A stretch of 64,000 bases of DNA from JAIOSF01 sp963677755 (GCA_963677755.1 OY782506.1:496001-560000); one strand, 5' to 3'. Shown: positions 25,589-35,695, numbered from the stretch's first letter. The notes: generated by a model from the sequence alone, not told the origin. Numbers and translations: made by a program.

Positions 25589-27228
25589 TATCCTTGGGAG
25601 TACTCAATTCCCATTGACTTTACTTTTTCATAAATCTCTTTACTACTAACAGATTCAGCAATAACTTGCGCATGCATAGATTTTGCATATTGAATCATTG
25701 ACTTCACAACAATTTCAGCTTTTTTATCAACTAGAATATTTTCTATATAATATCCATCAATTTTAATATAATCAACTTTTATATTATGAAGATTTTGTAA
25801 ATTAGTATGATTCGTACCAAAATCATCAATAGCTATTTTATACCCCAAACTATTTAAAAGTGAAATGTTTTTTATAATATTATCATCTTCTAATATTGAT
25901 ACTGTTTCGATGATTTCAAAAATAATTTGGGAAGGTTTAATATTATATTTTGATGAATAATTCAATAGGTATGTAATAAAACTATTATCAGATAAATCAG
26001 CTTGTGTAATATTAATAGCAACAGAATTTTTTTTTTCTTCCATATATTTGAAAATTTTTGAAATCATCACTTTTGTAATATCAGGAAGGAGTTGAAACAA
26101 TTTAGCATTTTCTAGATAATAGTAAGGTTTACTAATTCTATTTACCTCTAATACTCTAGCTAACGCTTCATAAGTTTCTATTTTATTTGTCTTATTATTA
26201 ACAATGGGTTGAAAATAGGGGATAATTGCATCTTCTTTTAATACTTTTTTTATTTTTTTAAGCCATTTTAAATTGTGTTCTCTTCTATTTATTAAAAGTG
26301 AATTATTAGAGTAAAAACCATACTTATCTTTTCCTATTTGTCTAGTTTCTTTTATAGCAATATGGGCTTTTCTTAAAATCTCTTCACCTTTTCCATGACC
26401 AATTCCAACAGTGCAAGATAGTTTGAAATCATCAATATGTGTATTGATTTTTGTATGTTCAATAGTACGAATAATATTTTTAATAAATAATTCTAACGCA
26501 ACATCAGAAATTTTTGAAAATAAAAAAGCAAATTCATCAGAAATAACTCTAAACAGTTGAGAGTTATTCCCATTTATATTATTTAATAAATCAGATATTT
26601 TTGTAATAACTTCATCGCCAATACTATAGCCATATTTACAATTTATAAGATCAAAGTTATCAATATTTATTAAAATAAGATGATATGCATTATTACTTTG
26701 AAGATACATATCAAGTTTGTTTTTATTGTTTAAATTCGTGAGTTTATCAGTAAATATATCTTTATTGGATAACTCTAATTGAGTAGTATTAGAGGGGGGA
26801 TTTATCTCTAAATTTTTTATATGTTTTATATATTTGACTGCTTTATGTAGAATTTCAATCATCTGTGTAGTTATAATGGGTTTTATAATAATATTATTTA
26901 TACCAAGTGCCAAAAGTTGTTTATATGTATTAATATCTTGATGAGCAGAAACAATAATAATATACTCTAAAGGATTTATATCTTTAATCTCTTTTATTAA
27001 ATCAAAACCATATTGAGTAGGTATAAAAATATCAGTAAATACAATATCAATTTCATCTAAATATTTATTATAAGTATCCAAAGCTTCTTGGACATTACTC
27101 GATACATATACTTTTTTAAAAAATAGTTCTAATAAGTCTTTTAGTTCTAAGCGTGATTTCTCATCATCTTCCACACACAATACTGCAAATTGTTTTGTAT
27201 AAAAAGTAAGTTTTTTTATCTCATTCAT
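25543..27228 (-). CDS. REC-GGDEF-EAL response regulator
   Basis: From the ATG at 27228 the protein has 561 residues (MNEIKKLTFYTKQFAVL); an open frame of 16 more codons exists, but this start has an AAAGGA site and overlaps the kinase stop by 8 bp. A receiver domain (about 10-125, acceptor in EIDIVFTDIF) is followed by a GGDEF domain whose active site is degenerate, FRVISDEFAFLF instead of GGDEF. The C-terminal EAL domain is intact (YEALARV, IAIDDFGTN, DYIKIDGYYI). The predicted output is therefore c-di-GMP hydrolysis controlled by phosphorylation from the adjacent kinase. The GGDEF part may serve as a GTP-sensing module. Confidence 0.88.
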   Translation of the reverse strand: MNEIKKLTFYTKQFAVLCVEDDEKSRLELKDLLELFFKKVYVSSNVQEALDTYNKYLDEIDIVFTDIFIPTQYGFDLIKEIKDINPLEYIIIVSAHQDINTYKQLLALGINNIIIKPIITTQMIEILHKAVKYIKHIKNLEINPPSNTTQLELSNKDIFTDKLTNLNNKNKLDMYLQSNNAYHLILINIDNFDLINCKYGYSIGDEVITKISDLLNNINGNNSQLFRVISDEFAFLFSKISDVALELFIKNIIRTIEHTKINTHIDDFKLSCTVGIGHGKGEEILRKAHIAIKETRQIGKDKYGFYSNNSLLINRREHNLKWLKKIKKVLKEDAIIPYFQPIVNNKTNKIETYEALARVLEVNRISKPYYYLENAKLFQLLPDITKVMISKIFKYMEEKKNSVAINITQADLSDNSFITYLLNYSSKYNIKPSQIIFEIIETVSILEDDNIIKNISLLNSLGYKIAIDDFGTNHTNLQNLHNIKVDYIKIDGYYIENILVDKKAEIVVKSMIQYAKSMHAQVIAESVSSKEIYEKVKSMGIEYSQGYYIGKPSDGILSKSC

Positions 27229-28546
27229 ATTTTTCCTTTGGGAAATAAAGTGTAAATATTGCTCCATCTTCATCATTAGTCACATTAATTGAGCCATGAA
27301 AATGTTTTTCTATAATAACTTTTGTCATATATAAACCAATACCAGTTCCCTCACCTTGTGCTTTTGTTGTAAAATATGGATTAAAAATTTTATTGAGTAT
27401 CTCTACTGGGATACCGCCTGCATTGTCTGTAACTTTGAGTACGGTTGTCTCTTTATACTCGTCTATACTTATTGATATGTTTTTATTGTCACAATCATTG
27501 TTTTTAAAAGCATCTCTCGCATTGTTAATAAGATTTAACAGTATATGTTCAAATTCATTCTTAAAGCCATATATTGTAGTATCTGTACCATTTATTAAAG
27601 TAAGTTTGATATTGTGATTTGTAAGTTGTGGTTCTAAAAAGTCAAATATTTTTTGGTAAATATTGATTATTAAAAAATCTTCTTTTTTCGTAGAGGGTTT
27701 GAAAAAATTCATAAAATCAGTGATAGTTTCAGACATTTTAACACTTTGTTGTTCAATAAATTTTGTTTTTGTTTGTATCTCTTCATTTTCTAAAATATTG
27801 AGATGACTTGAAAAATTTAATTTCATTGCTGCTGCATTTATGGCATTGAGTGGTTGTCTCCATTGATGAGCGATAGACCCAATCATCTCTCCCATCTCTG
27901 CCATTTTTGCTTGTTGAGCGATTATTTTATTATTATGAATTTGTTCATTTTCAAGTTCTTTGAGTTTTGTAATATCTTCAAAAATAAATAATCGTAAGAG
28001 AGTTTCTTTCGCATCTTTAATAAGTGTTGAGGAACCTAAGCATATTTTTTGAGTGTTATTATTTGCAATCAACATATATTCATTTGAAATTGCTTTTTTA
28101 TTGATAAAGAGTTTTTTATTTTCTATAATAGCACTATCTTTATGCTCTTTTAAAAATAAAGAATAAAAATCTTTATCTAAAAAATCTTTTTTACTAAATC
28201 CAAGTGTTTTATAAAAACTTTTATTATATTTAATCAATTTACCATTTTGATTGATTACAGCTATTCCAGATTTTGCATGTTTAAAAATATTTGCTAATAA
28301 TATTTGCTGACCTTTTTTCTCTTTTGTAAGTCTTTTTTTACCCTCTATAACTTCTAATATATCAACTTTTACTTTTGAATAAAGAGTATAAAACAATAGG
28401 AATAAAAGTAGAGTAATCACACTAAGTCTAAATATAAATTGTCTGAATTTATCTTCTATATTAAAAATATTTTGATAGTCAAAATAAAAAAACAACCCCA
28501 CTAAAGAGATTGTAATAATAAATGTAAAAATAAAATATCGTACCAT
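27221..28546 (-). CDS. Membrane PAS sensor histidine kinase
   Basis: This 441-residue protein has two N-terminal membrane helices (about 5-23 and 40-58) with only a short loop between. A coiled coil and a PAS domain (about 85-200) follow, and the kinase core carries the H-box HQWRQPLNAINAAA near 228. ATP-lid motifs are NLINNARDAF, DNAGGIP and GEGTGIGLYMTK. The short loop argues for sensing by the PAS domain rather than a periplasmic ligand. It is co-transcribed with the REC-GGDEF-EAL gene, its probable phosphate acceptor. The upstream gap of about 100 bp contains the nifJ operon terminator. Confidence 0.88.
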   Translation of the reverse strand: MVRYFIFTFIITISLVGLFFYFDYQNIFNIEDKFRQFIFRLSVITLLLFLLFYTLYSKVKVDILEVIEGKKRLTKEKKGQQILLANIFKHAKSGIAVINQNGKLIKYNKSFYKTLGFSKKDFLDKDFYSLFLKEHKDSAIIENKKLFINKKAISNEYMLIANNNTQKICLGSSTLIKDAKETLLRLFIFEDITKLKELENEQIHNNKIIAQQAKMAEMGEMIGSIAHQWRQPLNAINAAAMKLNFSSHLNILENEEIQTKTKFIEQQSVKMSETITDFMNFFKPSTKKEDFLIINIYQKIFDFLEPQLTNHNIKLTLINGTDTTIYGFKNEFEHILLNLINNARDAFKNNDCDNKNISISIDEYKETTVLKVTDNAGGIPVEILNKIFNPYFTTKAQGEGTGIGLYMTKVIIEKHFHGSINVTNDEDGAIFTLYFPKEKYE

Positions 28547-28574
28547 ATTATTTAAAAAGATCTAAGCTATAAAA

Positions 28575-28604
28575 TATCTTGTGTATTTGTTATTACACAA
28601 GATA
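28575..28604 (-). terminator. Terminator of nifJ-DHOD operon
   Basis: Perfect 11-bp stem TATCTTGTGTA/TACACAAGATA with an 8-nt loop. On the minus strand it is followed by TTTTA, 45 bp after the DHOD-like stop. Confidence 0.65.
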
Positions 28605-28648
28605 GATAGATAATATTTGTTAGTTTTTTATTGAGATGGGGCATCAAA

Positions 28649-29647
28649 TTACATTTTAAAATGCTTTAAAGCATACATATATGAGTTTCTTTCATAAGCA
28701 GCAGGATTATCAGTATGATTTAAAGAGATACTTCCTCTCATTTGATTGATTGATTCATACTCATTTTCTTCCATCCATTTTTCCATTTTGAAAAGAATAT
28801 TTTGTAGATATTTTTCACCTTTTTCTAGTAAAATTGAAGCAATAGCTACACTATTAGCACCACTCATCATAGCTTTCAAAACATCTTTTCCAGATCGTAT
28901 ACCTGTATTTACACAAAGGTCAGCTTCAATATTATTGAAAAGAATTGCACACCATCGCAACGATTCACTTTTATCTTCTGATGTTGAAAGATGAGCTTTT
29001 TGTGTTGCACTTAATGTATGTAAATCTATATCTACATTGATTGGATTGTCAAAAAGTGTTAACCCATCTGCCCCAGCTTCAACAAATTGTTTTGCCATAT
29101 TAGCAGGATTTGTAAAGTATGAATTCATTTTTACATTTAAGGGGATAGAGATATGTTGTCGTAAGTTTTTTACTGTATCTATATACATCGCTTCAACTTC
29201 ACTTCCACTTATATCTATAGAAGTAGGAATATAAGTGATATTAAGCTCCAAAGCATCTGCCCCAGCTTCTTGTAATTTTGAACCATATTTAATCCACCCC
29301 TCATTACTTACACCATTTAAACTTGCAATTACAGGAACATCTGTAGATTTTTTCACCTCACTTACAAACTCTAAATAGTGTTCACTATCTAGATTATCAA
29401 ACTGCATATCAGATGGAAAATAATCTAAAGCTTCAGCAAAACTATCATTTTCTTTATATAAAAAATGATTTAATACTTTTTGTTCATGATTGATTTGTTC
29501 TTCAAAGAGTGAATGAAGAACAATAGCAGCAATTCCGTTATCTTCTAAACGCTTTATTCCACCTAAACTATTTGTAATAGGTGATGCAGAAGCTATAACT
29601 GGATTTTTTAGGTTAAAGCCTAAATATTGTGTTGTTAAATCAATCAT
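28649..29647 (-). CDS. Dihydroorotate dehydrogenase-like flavoprotein linked to NifJ
   Basis: This 332-residue TIM-barrel flavoprotein belongs to the class I DHOD/PreA superfamily: LTTQYLGFNLKNPVIASASPIT at the start, NLRQHISIPLNVKMNSYFT with the FMN-site lysine near 180, and a C-terminal NTGIRSGKDVLKAMMSGANSVAIAS phosphate-binding block. It overlaps nifJ by 8 bp, and this nifJ/DHOD-like pairing recurs in other bacteria. The gene is unlikely to serve pyrimidine synthesis, given its partner. A role in electron transfer with ferredoxin or in NifJ function is inferred, and the true substrate is unknown. Confidence 0.75.
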   Translation of the reverse strand: MIDLTTQYLGFNLKNPVIASASPITNSLGGIKRLEDNGIAAIVLHSLFEEQINHEQKVLNHFLYKENDSFAEALDYFPSDMQFDNLDSEHYLEFVSEVKKSTDVPVIASLNGVSNEGWIKYGSKLQEAGADALELNITYIPTSIDISGSEVEAMYIDTVKNLRQHISIPLNVKMNSYFTNPANMAKQFVEAGADGLTLFDNPINVDIDLHTLSATQKAHLSTSEDKSESLRWCAILFNNIEADLCVNTGIRSGKDVLKAMMSGANSVAIASILLEKGEKYLQNILFKMEKWMEENEYESINQMRGSISLNHTDNPAAYERNSYMYALKHFKM

Positions 29648-32600
29648 TGTTTACCCCTTTATTTTCAAATTGATGTTGTAAGTTTTCATATCTATGAAAC
29701 AATGTTTGTGCTGTTTTTGAAGCAGTTTCAAGATAACTTAATGCAGCCTCTTTATCCATTTTTTCAACCATTTTAAATCGTGTTTCATTGTACATAAAAT
29801 CTTTTACATTTAATTTTGGAGTTTTGTAGTCTAAAATCATTGGATTTTCTCCATTTTTTTGTAGTTCTGGGTTATATCTAAAAATAGGCCATAATCCACA
29901 CTCAACTGCTTTTTTCTGTTGTTCCATACCGTATCGTAAATCATATCCATGCGCTACACAATGAGAGTACGCAATGATAATAGAAGGTCCATCATATTGT
30001 TCAGCTTCAATAAATGCTTTTACAGTAGCTTTGTCATTTGCACCAATAGCTACTTTTGCCACATAAACATTTTCATAATTTATAGCCATAGAAGCTAAAT
30101 CTTTTGGCATTCCAGCTTTCCCTCCAGCTGCAAACTTAGCAACAGCACCTGTCATAGTTGCTTTTGATTGTTGTCCACCTGTATTTGAATACACTTGTGT
30201 ATCAAGCACTAATATATTTACATTCTTTCCTGATGCAAGTACATGGTCTAATCCACCATAGCCTATATCATAAGCCCAACCATCTCCACCCATAATCCAT
30301 ACAGATTTTTTTACAAGATAGTCAGCTATATTTTCCAGCTCTTTTCCAGCATCATCAGAGATAGTTTTCAAATTCTCTTGAAGTTGTACCACTCTTTTTC
30401 GTTGAGCATTTATATCTATCTCTGTTTTTTGTTCAGCATCTAAAATCTCATCTACAAGTGTTGTATCAAGCTTTGGTTTTAGTTGTGTTAAAAGTGTTTT
30501 GGCTTTTAAGGTGTGACTATCAACAGAGAGTCTAAAACCTAGTCCAAACTCTGCATTATCTTCAAAAAGTGAGTTTGACCAAGCAGGTCCTCTTCCATTT
30601 TCATCTTTTTTCCATGGAGTTGTAGGTAAGTTTCCACCATAAATGGAGCTACACCCTGTCGCATTTGCAATAAGCATTCTATCTCCAAAAAGTTGTGAAG
30701 AAAGTTTCACATAAGGTGTTTCACCACACCCTGGACATGCACCACTAAACTCAAATAATGGTTCTAAAAATTGTGATTCTTTTACATTAGCGTGATCTAG
30801 TTGTTCTCTTGGTACATTTGGTAAGTTAAGGAAATAATCCCATTGTTTAATCCCTTCTTCTCGTAAAGGAAGTTGTGGTTTCATATTAATTGCTTTGAGA
30901 TTTGTTTGAGATTTATTTTTAGCAGGACACACCTCCACACATAATTCACAACCAGTACAATCTTCAACAGCTACAGAGATATTAAAAACATCATTTTCTC
31001 CAAAATGTTTTCCCTTCGCTTTTTTGAATAAAAAGTTTTCAGGTGCATCTTCTACTAAAGTTTTATCAAATACTTTTGAACGAATAACAGAGTGTGGACA
31101 CACTAAAACACATTTATTACACTGAATACAAGTATTTGGATCCCATACAGGTACCTCTTGGGCTATATTTCTTTTTTCGTATTGAGTTGTTCCTGTTGGC
31201 CATGTACCATCAGCAGGTATATCTGATACTGGAATATCATCACCTTTATATTCTGTGATTTTACCAATAACATTATCAATAAAAGGTGTTAAATCCCCTT
31301 TGAGTACACTTTGTAGTTCAATAGTACTTGAAACGGTTGCAGGAACTTCCACTTCAAAAAGATTTTCCAAACTAGTATCAACAGCTGCATAGTTCATCTT
31401 AACAATTGATTCCCCTTTTTTCCCATATGTTTTATGGATAGAATCTTTGATTTTTTCTATGGCTTCTTTTTTTGGAAGTATTCCACTTATTGCAAAAAAA
31501 CAAGTTTGCATCACTGTGTTTATTCTTGAACCCATATTGCTTTTTTTGGCTACACTATAAGCATCTATTGCATAAAACTTAAGCTTTTTCTCAACTATTT
31601 GTTTTTGTGTTGCTTTTGGTAATCTATCCCAAATCTCCTCTTTTTTATAAGGGGTGTTGAGTAAAAATGTAGCTCCTTCTTTAGCAATATCTAATAAATC
31701 TAATTTTTCTAAAAAGACTGCTTGATGTACCCCAACAAAATCTGCTTTTTGAATCAAATAACTTGATTTTATCTCTTTAGCTCCAAATCTTAAATGGGAA
31801 GTTGTCATAGAACCAGATTTTTTAGAATCATATACAAAATATCCTTGTGCATAGTTATTCGTTTCCATCCCTATAATTTTAATAGAGTTTTTATTTGCAC
31901 CAACTGTCCCATCACTTCCAAGTCCATAAAATACAGCTTCATATTGCTCACTATTTTTCATGATAAGATTTTTGTCATATTCTAAACTTGTATTGGTCAC
32001 ATCATCATTGATACCTATTGTAAAGTGATTTTTAGGAGATGGTTTCTCCAATTCATCAAAAATAGTTTTTATCATACTTGGAGTGAACTCTTTAGATGAA
32101 ATCCCATATCTTCCACCTATGATTTTTGGCATTTGAAATGAAAGCTTTTCTTGTGATTCAAAAAGTGAAGTTACAACATCGTGATAGAGTGGTTCCCCTA
32201 TACTTCCAGCTTCTTTTGTTCTATCTAAAACTGCTATTGCTTTTACTGTTTTTGGTAAACTAGCTATAAACTCTTCTATGCCAAATGGAAGTGCAAGTCT
32301 TACTTTTATCATACCAACTTTTTCATTTTCTTTTGTAAGATGTTCAATAGTTTCATCAACAGCACTTGCCCCTGAACCCATCACTACAATTACTTTTGTT
32401 GCATCAATAGCCCCCACATAATCAAATAATTTATAACTTCTTCCTGTTAAAGTGGCAAATTTATCCATCTGTTCTTGGAGGATTTTTGGTGTTTGTGCAT
32501 AATATTTATTTACAGTTTCTCTCCCTTGAAAATAGACATCTGGGTTTTGACTAGTCCCTCTTAAAATAGGTATGTCAGGTGTCATTCCTCTTTGTCTATG

Positions 32601-33206
32601 AGCATTTACAAGCTCTGTATTAATCATCTCTTTTAAAATATCTTCACTTAAAACTTCTATTTTATTTACTTCATGGGAGGTTCTAAAACCATCAAAAAAA
32701 TGTAAAAAAGGTATTCGTGATTGTAGTGATGCTGCTTGAGAGATAAGGGCAAAATCGTGAGCTTCTTGTACACTATTTGATGCCATCAAAGCAAACCCTG
32801 TTTGTCTTACACCCATAACATCTTGATGATCTCCAAAGATAGACAACCCTTGCGCTGCTAAACTTCTTGCTGCCACATGAAATACTGTAGGGGTAAGTTC
32901 TCCAGCTATTTTATACATATTTGGAATCATAAGAAGCAAACCTTGAGAAGCTGTAAAAGTTGTAGTTAAACTTCCACCTTGTAAAGCACCGTGAACAGCA
33001 CCACTAGCACCACCCTCACTTTGCATCTCATATACTTCAGGGATAGTTCCAAAAATATTTTTTTCATGTTTTGCACTATAAAGGTCGCTTAGTTCTCCCA
33101 TTGGTGAGGAGGGTGTGATTGGATAGATTGCTATTACTTCATTGATTTTGTGGGCGACTAAAGCTACCGCTTCATTACCATCGATTGTTTTAAACTCTTT
33201 ACTCAT
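29640..33206 (-). CDS. nifJ: Pyruvate:ferredoxin (flavodoxin) oxidoreductase
   Basis: This 1188-residue single-chain PFOR has the full homodimeric length. It oxidises pyruvate to acetyl-CoA and CO2, reducing ferredoxin or flavodoxin. The N-terminal thiamine-domain start AVALVAHKINEVIAIYPITPSSPMGE is typical. A two-cluster ferredoxin domain contains CIQCNKCVLVCP and CTGCELCVEVCP near 680-760. The TPP-binding C-terminal domain carries FSGACPGCGETPY, ATGCSSIYGG and GGDGWAYDIGYGG, the last being the GDG motif. It lies downstream of an 11-bp repeat box with a perfect TATAAT. In this context it drains pyruvate from the two pyruvate kinases. The enzyme also works in reverse in autotrophs, but nothing here decides direction. 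Confidence 0.95.
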   Translation of the reverse strand: MSKEFKTIDGNEAVALVAHKINEVIAIYPITPSSPMGELSDLYSAKHEKNIFGTIPEVYEMQSEGGASGAVHGALQGGSLTTTFTASQGLLLMIPNMYKIAGELTPTVFHVAARSLAAQGLSIFGDHQDVMGVRQTGFALMASNSVQEAHDFALISQAASLQSRIPFLHFFDGFRTSHEVNKIEVLSEDILKEMINTELVNAHRQRGMTPDIPILRGTSQNPDVYFQGRETVNKYYAQTPKILQEQMDKFATLTGRSYKLFDYVGAIDATKVIVVMGSGASAVDETIEHLTKENEKVGMIKVRLALPFGIEEFIASLPKTVKAIAVLDRTKEAGSIGEPLYHDVVTSLFESQEKLSFQMPKIIGGRYGISSKEFTPSMIKTIFDELEKPSPKNHFTIGINDDVTNTSLEYDKNLIMKNSEQYEAVFYGLGSDGTVGANKNSIKIIGMETNNYAQGYFVYDSKKSGSMTTSHLRFGAKEIKSSYLIQKADFVGVHQAVFLEKLDLLDIAKEGATFLLNTPYKKEEIWDRLPKATQKQIVEKKLKFYAIDAYSVAKKSNMGSRINTVMQTCFFAISGILPKKEAIEKIKDSIHKTYGKKGESIVKMNYAAVDTSLENLFEVEVPATVSSTIELQSVLKGDLTPFIDNVIGKITEYKGDDIPVSDIPADGTWPTGTTQYEKRNIAQEVPVWDPNTCIQCNKCVLVCPHSVIRSKVFDKTLVEDAPENFLFKKAKGKHFGENDVFNISVAVEDCTGCELCVEVCPAKNKSQTNLKAINMKPQLPLREEGIKQWDYFLNLPNVPREQLDHANVKESQFLEPLFEFSGACPGCGETPYVKLSSQLFGDRMLIANATGCSSIYGGNLPTTPWKKDENGRGPAWSNSLFEDNAEFGLGFRLSVDSHTLKAKTLLTQLKPKLDTTLVDEILDAEQKTEIDINAQRKRVVQLQENLKTISDDAGKELENIADYLVKKSVWIMGGDGWAYDIGYGGLDHVLASGKNVNILVLDTQVYSNTGGQQSKATMTGAVAKFAAGGKAGMPKDLASMAINYENVYVAKVAIGANDKATVKAFIEAEQYDGPSIIIAYSHCVAHGYDLRYGMEQQKKAVECGLWPIFRYNPELQKNGENPMILDYKTPKLNVKDFMYNETRFKMVEKMDKEAALSYLETASKTAQTLFHRYENLQHQFENKGVNND

Positions 33207-33253
33207 AGAAAAATCCTCGTAATGATATTAGGAAAAGCATTATAAGGGGTTAT

Positions 33254-33270
33254 TGTTACATTTTAATTAC
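33254..33270 (-). promoter_or_regulatory. Tandem 11-bp repeat box and promoter of nifJ
   Basis: On the minus strand GTAATT (33270-33265) and GTAACA (33259-33254) are 11 bp apart. A perfect TATAAT at 33244-33239 lies exactly 9 bp further. The rest of the 233-bp gap to the ROK gene holds nothing else recognised. Confidence 0.65.
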
Positions 33271-33439
33271 ACTTTTATAAGTTAATTGACTATTTTTACC
33301 TCTTATTTTACTTATGTTAAAGTCTTTGTATAAAAACTTCCTAAGTGTATTTTACAACTAATTATCTTAAGAGTTAAATTTGAAAAAGATTTGTTAAAAA
33401 GCTTAAAAGCAGAGGAAAGAAAAATATATGAGTTGTTTT

Positions 33440-34249
33440 TTAAAGAAGTTTTGCCCCTTGAAGTGAGCCTTCATTGAGTTTTGAAAGGGTAATTGTTAAA
33501 CTCTCTCTTTGAAATGAACTTTTAGAAAATTGCTTTTCTAAAAAGTTTTTAATATTTTCATTTTGTCCAACGCTTCCACCTAAAACAAGATGGTTAAAAT
33601 CAAAAAGATTTAGAGATGTATGAAAAGCGTGTGCAAGAGCTAAATAAAAGTTATCTATAATCACTTTAGCTTTGTAGTTATCTAGTTTTTCTAGTAAATC
33701 AACTCTTTGGTACTTTGTATCAATATTGAAATAGTCACACCATTTTATAATCCCACTACCACTTGCATACAGTTCCAAACAATCATCTCGTCCACAGCCA
33801 CATTTAAAAGGAGATTTTTTAAAAGGGATGTGACCTAGTTCACCACTTTTATTATTTGTGCCTGTTACTAAATTATTATTATCAATAAAAGCACTCCCAA
33901 ATCCTGTTCCTATATAAAAAACAGCAAGAGAACTCACTTGTAAATAATCGTGTTCTGCTAATGCTGCACAATTTAAATCATTGTCAATATGGAGTGTTAT
34001 ATTATATGTTTCTTCAATATATTTTTTCACATTAAAATTTTGTGTATGTGCATTTGGGGAAGATATTATTTCTCCATTGTGTACTTGACCTGCAAAAGAT
34101 ATACCTATAAAAGATATACTTGAGTGTTTTTCTATTATCTTATCAAGAAATTCTTTTAGGTCTAGTGTATCACTTCGGAGTGTTTGTATTTTAGAATTGT
34201 TTAGTTGGTATCTAAAATTTGTACCACCAAAATCAATATAAAGATTCAT
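33440..34249 (-). CDS. ROK-family glucokinase
   Basis: This 269-residue sugar kinase of the ROK family opens with the phosphate-binding motif YIDFGGTNFRY. It carries the ROK zinc motif CGCGRDDCLELYASG near 150-165 preceded by ELGHIPF, which includes the catalytic-region glutamate and histidine. The catalytic aspartate block is HIDNDLNCAALAE near 93-105. The probable substrate is glucose freed by amylase or glucanotransferase action. It closes the five-gene operon that starts with the nucleotidyltransferase and is only 3 bp after glgA. Other hexoses are possible; the glucose assignment relies on context. Confidence 0.85.
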   Translation of the reverse strand: MNLYIDFGGTNFRYQLNNSKIQTLRSDTLDLKEFLDKIIEKHSSISFIGISFAGQVHNGEIISSPNAHTQNFNVKKYIEETYNITLHIDNDLNCAALAEHDYLQVSSLAVFYIGTGFGSAFIDNNNLVTGTNNKSGELGHIPFKKSPFKCGCGRDDCLELYASGSGIIKWCDYFNIDTKYQRVDLLEKLDNYKAKVIIDNFYLALAHAFHTSLNLFDFNHLVLGGSVGQNENIKNFLEKQFSKSSFQRESLTITLSKLNEGSLQGAKLL

Positions 34250-34252
34250 ATT

Positions 34253-35680
34253 TTATGACTTATAAAGCTCAATGTACTCTTTTGATGATTGTTTCCAAGA
34301 GTGATCAACTTTCATATTATGTTTTGAAATTTTCTCAAATTTTTTATGATTTCCATATAAAGACAAAGCTTTTGCAATAGCGTGCATAAACCAAAAGATA
34401 TTATGCTCTTCATAGGTGATACCTATACCCATATATTCTTTTAAAGCGGTATAATCAACATCTGTAAAATCTGTAACAGTATCTTTTAATCCTCCTGTTT
34501 TAGCAACAATAGGAACAGTACCATATTTCATACAAATCATCTGATTTAGTCCACAAGGTTCAAATAAAGATGGCATCACTAAAAAATCAGCTCCAGCATA
34601 CATCTTTCTTGCAAAACTTTCATCATATCCAACTTTGATATAAACATTTGGATAACTTACAGAGATATTGTTAAATACCGTATTATAATGCTCTTCTCCA
34701 CTTCCAAGAACAATAAAGTTTGCTTCAAAGTCTTTAAAAAAGTTGAAGTTTTCAATTAAAAGGTCAATCCCTTTTTGATGTGTAAATCTTCCAATAAATA
34801 CAAAAAGTGGTTTATCACACTCTACAAATCCTACCTCTTTTAGGAGTTTTTGTTTGTTAATATCTTTGTTTTCATAATTTTTTACACTAAAATTTTTATA
34901 TATCATCTCATCTTTTTTAGGATCAAACACATCATAACTTATACCATTTAAAATCCCTTGAAGTTTGTAGTTATTAGCTCTTAATACATCATCTAAGTCA
35001 TTTCCAAATAGTGGTGTTTGAATCTCATTTGCATAAGTTGGACTTACTGTTGTTACATTATCACTGTAATATATTCCAGCTTTTAAGAAATTTACTTGGT
35101 CATGATACTCTAAAGATTCTGGTCTAAAACACTCTTCCCAGTCTATATCGAGTGTTTTCATTGTTTCTTTGTGAAATACCCCTTGGTATGCAAGGTTATG
35201 AATAGTTAACACAATTTTTTGACTTAAGTTATATTTTGTTTTTGCTAGGAGTGCTATAAGAGAAGTTTGCCAATCATTAAGATGAATAACATCAATCTCT
35301 AGATTCATATGTAACATCACTTCAATACACGCATAACTAAAAAGTCCAAATCGTAAAGCGTTATCACCAAAATCTCCAAAATCATCAAAATACAATCCTG
35401 ATCTATCACATAAAATTGGATTGTAAATAAAAAGTTCATATTTGTTATTTTTATTTACAAAAATATCGAACTGATGAGTAACACCTTCTAAAATATAGTC
35501 AAATGTCAAATCTGCATACTCAATATTAAATTTTTCTCTATCGATTGTTTGGTATAAAGGAAGAAGAGTATACACTTTTTCTTTTTTTCGTAAAGCTTCA
35601 GGTAAACTTTGTGCTACATCAGCTAAACCACCTGTTTTTGCGTATGGATAGATCTCACTTGTACAAAATAGTATTTTCAT
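34253..35680 (-). CDS. glgA: Glycogen synthase GlgA
   Basis: This is a 475-residue GT5 glycogen synthase. The N-terminal KTGGLADVAQSLP motif near 15-27 binds the sugar nucleotide. The C-terminal motif SLFEPCGLNQMICMKYGT near 370-387 carries the catalytic-site glutamate, and KTGGLKDTV follows it. Bacterial GT5 enzymes normally use ADP-glucose to extend alpha-1,4 chains in the cytoplasm. No glgC gene is in the window; the nucleotidyltransferase or the GalT-like enzyme of the same operon may supply the donor. It lies between the galT-like and ROK genes with gaps of 15 and 3 bp. Confidence 0.95.
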   Translation of the reverse strand: MKILFCTSEIYPYAKTGGLADVAQSLPEALRKKEKVYTLLPLYQTIDREKFNIEYADLTFDYILEGVTHQFDIFVNKNNKYELFIYNPILCDRSGLYFDDFGDFGDNALRFGLFSYACIEVMLHMNLEIDVIHLNDWQTSLIALLAKTKYNLSQKIVLTIHNLAYQGVFHKETMKTLDIDWEECFRPESLEYHDQVNFLKAGIYYSDNVTTVSPTYANEIQTPLFGNDLDDVLRANNYKLQGILNGISYDVFDPKKDEMIYKNFSVKNYENKDINKQKLLKEVGFVECDKPLFVFIGRFTHQKGIDLLIENFNFFKDFEANFIVLGSGEEHYNTVFNNISVSYPNVYIKVGYDESFARKMYAGADFLVMPSLFEPCGLNQMICMKYGTVPIVAKTGGLKDTVTDFTDVDYTALKEYMGIGITYEEHNIFWFMHAIAKALSLYGNHKKFEKISKHNMKVDHSWKQSSKEYIELYKS

Positions 35681-35695
35681 TTTTTTCCTTTATTA

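Noticed and set aside
33361..33477. Coding-like frame reading ...KSLKAEERKIYELFFKEVLP... on the + strand
   Set aside because: It has no ATG (only a TTG), no clear ribosome site, and its end overlaps the 3' end of the ROK gene antisense. A decayed gene tail is possible but cannot be supported.
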